DNA of 14,074 bases from DASSTY01 sp035760645. Lineage in GTDB: Bacteria; Gemmatimonadota; Gemmatimonadetes; Gemmatimonadales; GWC2-71-9. Position numbers and translations under genes: made by a program. The notes beneath the pieces were generated by a model. It did no database searches. It was not told the DNA's origin and was given only the letters and a program-made list of their open reading frames with translations. The DNA lies in the NCBI GenBank assembly GCA_035760645.1, contig DASTSO010000009.1, forward strand, positions 1-14,074, in the 5' to 3' direction. Each line of letters starts with the position of its first letter. The first letter of the stretch is position 1. This document shows positions 13,337 to 14,074 of this stretch, piece by piece.

Positions 13337-14034
13337 CGAGTCACCTCGCAGAGCAGCGCGCGCCCGAGCGCGTGCGCGAGGACGTGCTCCTCGCCGCTCG
13401 CGCCCACGCGGAAGGTGATCGGCCCCTCGAACGGCTGATGCGCGACGACCGCGACCTCGGCGCCCGGCGTCAGGCCGAACGAGGCGAGATAGCGGAGCCG
13501 CTCGGAGTCGCGCTCCGTGACCCGCGCGAGGCGGACCACGCTCCCGGCCGCCACCTCGCTCAGCGGCACGCACTCCTGCGCGGGCAGCGTCCCCTCGGCC
13601 GTGGGGATCGGGTCGCCGTGGGGATCGAAGCCCGGATGGCCCAGCGCCGCCGCCATCCGCTCGATCAGCGTGTCCGAGACCGCGTGCTCGAGCCGCTCCG
13701 CCTCCTCGTGCACCGTGTCCCAGGTGTAGGCGAGGGTGGCGACGAGGTAGGCCTCGATGATCCGGTGGCGCCGCACCATGCGAAGCGCCACCCGGCGCCC
13801 TTCGGCGGTGAGGCGGACGCCGCGATAGGGGACATGCTCGAGGAAGCGCTGCTCGCCCAGCCGCTTGACCATGGCGCTGACCGAGGGCGCCGACAGCTCG
13901 AGCCGCTGGGCGATCTCGCTCGTGGCCACCGGGCCGCCTTCGGGGGCGAGCTGGTAGATGGCCTTGAGGTAGTCCTCGACCGAGCGGGTGAAGCCGGGCG
14001 AGGAGGCGGGCGAGCTGGCAGCGGCGGCGGTCAT
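13333..14034 (-). CDS. mntR: DtxR/MntR-family metal-dependent transcriptional regulator
   Basis: This 233-residue regulator has an N-terminal winged helix at about 15-80 (helix-turn-helix IAQRLELSAPSVSAMVKRLG), a dimer/metal domain at 80-150, and a C-terminal SH3-like FeoA domain at about 155-233, the IdeR-type three-domain length. Metal ligands line up with family members: Asp21 in SVEDYLKAIY, His90 and Glu94 in RRHRIIE, and His109, Glu113, Glu116, His117 in HEEAERLEH. At the two positions that separate Mn from Fe regulators, Asp21 replaces Met10 of IdeR and Glu113 replaces its Cys102, both as in MntR. Lys24 stands where B. subtilis MntR has Glu11. It probably binds its own promoter when Mn2+ is high and represses the operon. 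ATG 14034 is the first good start; the promoter is in the last 40 bases of the window. Confidence 0.9.
   Translation of the reverse strand: MTAAAASSPASSPGFTRSVEDYLKAIYQLAPEGGPVATSEIAQRLELSAPSVSAMVKRLGEQRFLEHVPYRGVRLTAEGRRVALRMVRRHRIIEAYLVATLAYTWDTVHEEAERLEHAVSDTLIERMAAALGHPGFDPHGDPIPTAEGTLPAQECVPLSEVAAGSVVRLARVTERDSERLRYLASFGLTPGAEVAVVAHQPFEGPITFRVGASGEEHVLAHALGRALLCEVTR
13341..13347 (-). promoter_or_regulatory. Strong Shine-Dalgarno of mntH inside the mntR gene
   Basis: GAGGTGA on the minus strand lies 4 bases before ATG 13336 and within the last codons of the regulator. It matches the consensus complement of the 16S rRNA 3' end and is the best ribosome site in the window, so mntH may be translated more than the regulator from the same mRNA. 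Confidence 0.6.
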
Positions 14035-14053
14035 AGGGGAGCGTTCCCGTCGG

Positions 14054-14069
14054 CTAAAGCGTGAATTAG
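14054..14069. promoter_or_regulatory. CTAA-N8-TTAG dyad upstream of mntR, possible operator or promoter element
   Basis: CTAA (14054-14057) and TTAG (14066-14069) form a dyad 20-35 bases upstream of ATG 14034, in an AT-richer patch that also holds possible -10 bases. DtxR-family operators often carry TTAG/CTAA half-sites, but usually ordered TTAG first; here the order is reversed. The window ends 5 bases later, so the full promoter cannot be judged. Confidence 0.3.
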
Positions 14070-14074
14070 TCTCC

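Noticed and set aside
13333..14034. Calling the regulator IdeR or DtxR (iron)
   Set aside because: The length and SH3-like domain suggest it, but the Asp and Glu at the Met10 and Cys102 positions and the linked mntH favour manganese.
1..14074. tRNA, rRNA, CRISPR array, insertion sequence, prophage or riboswitch
   Set aside because: Coding density is nearly complete, gaps are under 70 bases, and I saw no transposase, integrase, terminal repeats or regularly spaced repeats.

Overview
This window looks like the chromosome of a very GC-rich, two-membrane (diderm) bacterium. By eye, about three quarters of the bases are G or C, and third codon positions are almost always G or C. The diderm call rests on two predicted outer-membrane beta-barrel proteins and several exported proteins with clear signal peptides. 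The gene mix and protein style (exported M1 peptidase, MacB/FtsX-type permeases, short hypothetical barrel proteins) suggest Gemmatimonadota. That placement is inference; Acidobacteriota or Myxococcota are not excluded. There are ten genes packed head to tail, no gene-free stretch over 300 bases, and no tRNA, rRNA, CRISPR array, insertion sequence or phage gene.

Layout. (1) Bases 1-1533, plus strand: the 3' part of a gene for a TPR plus outer-membrane beta-barrel protein, cut by the window edge. (2) Bases 8322 down to 1494, minus strand: a five-gene operon encoding an exported M1 aminopeptidase, a short FtsX-like permease fragment that starts with a signal peptide, a full-length FtsX/MacB-type permease, a LolD/MacB-type ATPase, and a fusion of the N-terminal part of an FtsX permease to an AttH/CrtC lipocalin-like domain. 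(3) Bases 8389-11088, plus strand, divergent from (2): nucleoside hydrolase, carnitine-dehydrogenase-like NAD-dependent dehydrogenase, and a PP-loop ATPase of the DUF71/Dph6 family. (4) Bases 14034 down to 11103, minus strand: a metal operon of DtxR/MntR-type regulator, Nramp transporter MntH and a secreted, probably outer-membrane protein, each overlapping the next by 4 bases.

The most unusual feature is the ABC system in (2). It resembles the known attEFGH type (ATPase, two permeases, secreted AttH lipocalin), but one permease appears to be split. Its N-terminal part (TM1 and the start of the periplasmic domain) is fused in front of AttH in the last gene. Its C-terminal part (end of the periplasmic domain and TM2-4) is a separate protein in the second gene, with a signal peptide where TM1 would be. 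If the two parts reassemble, AttH is built into the transporter. The second point of interest is the Mn operon, which pairs an inner-membrane Nramp with a candidate outer-membrane partner and a regulator whose metal-site residues are MntR-like rather than IdeR-like.

The two divergent operons (2) and (3) share a 66-base intergenic region with one short AT-rich island, probably the promoter for both.
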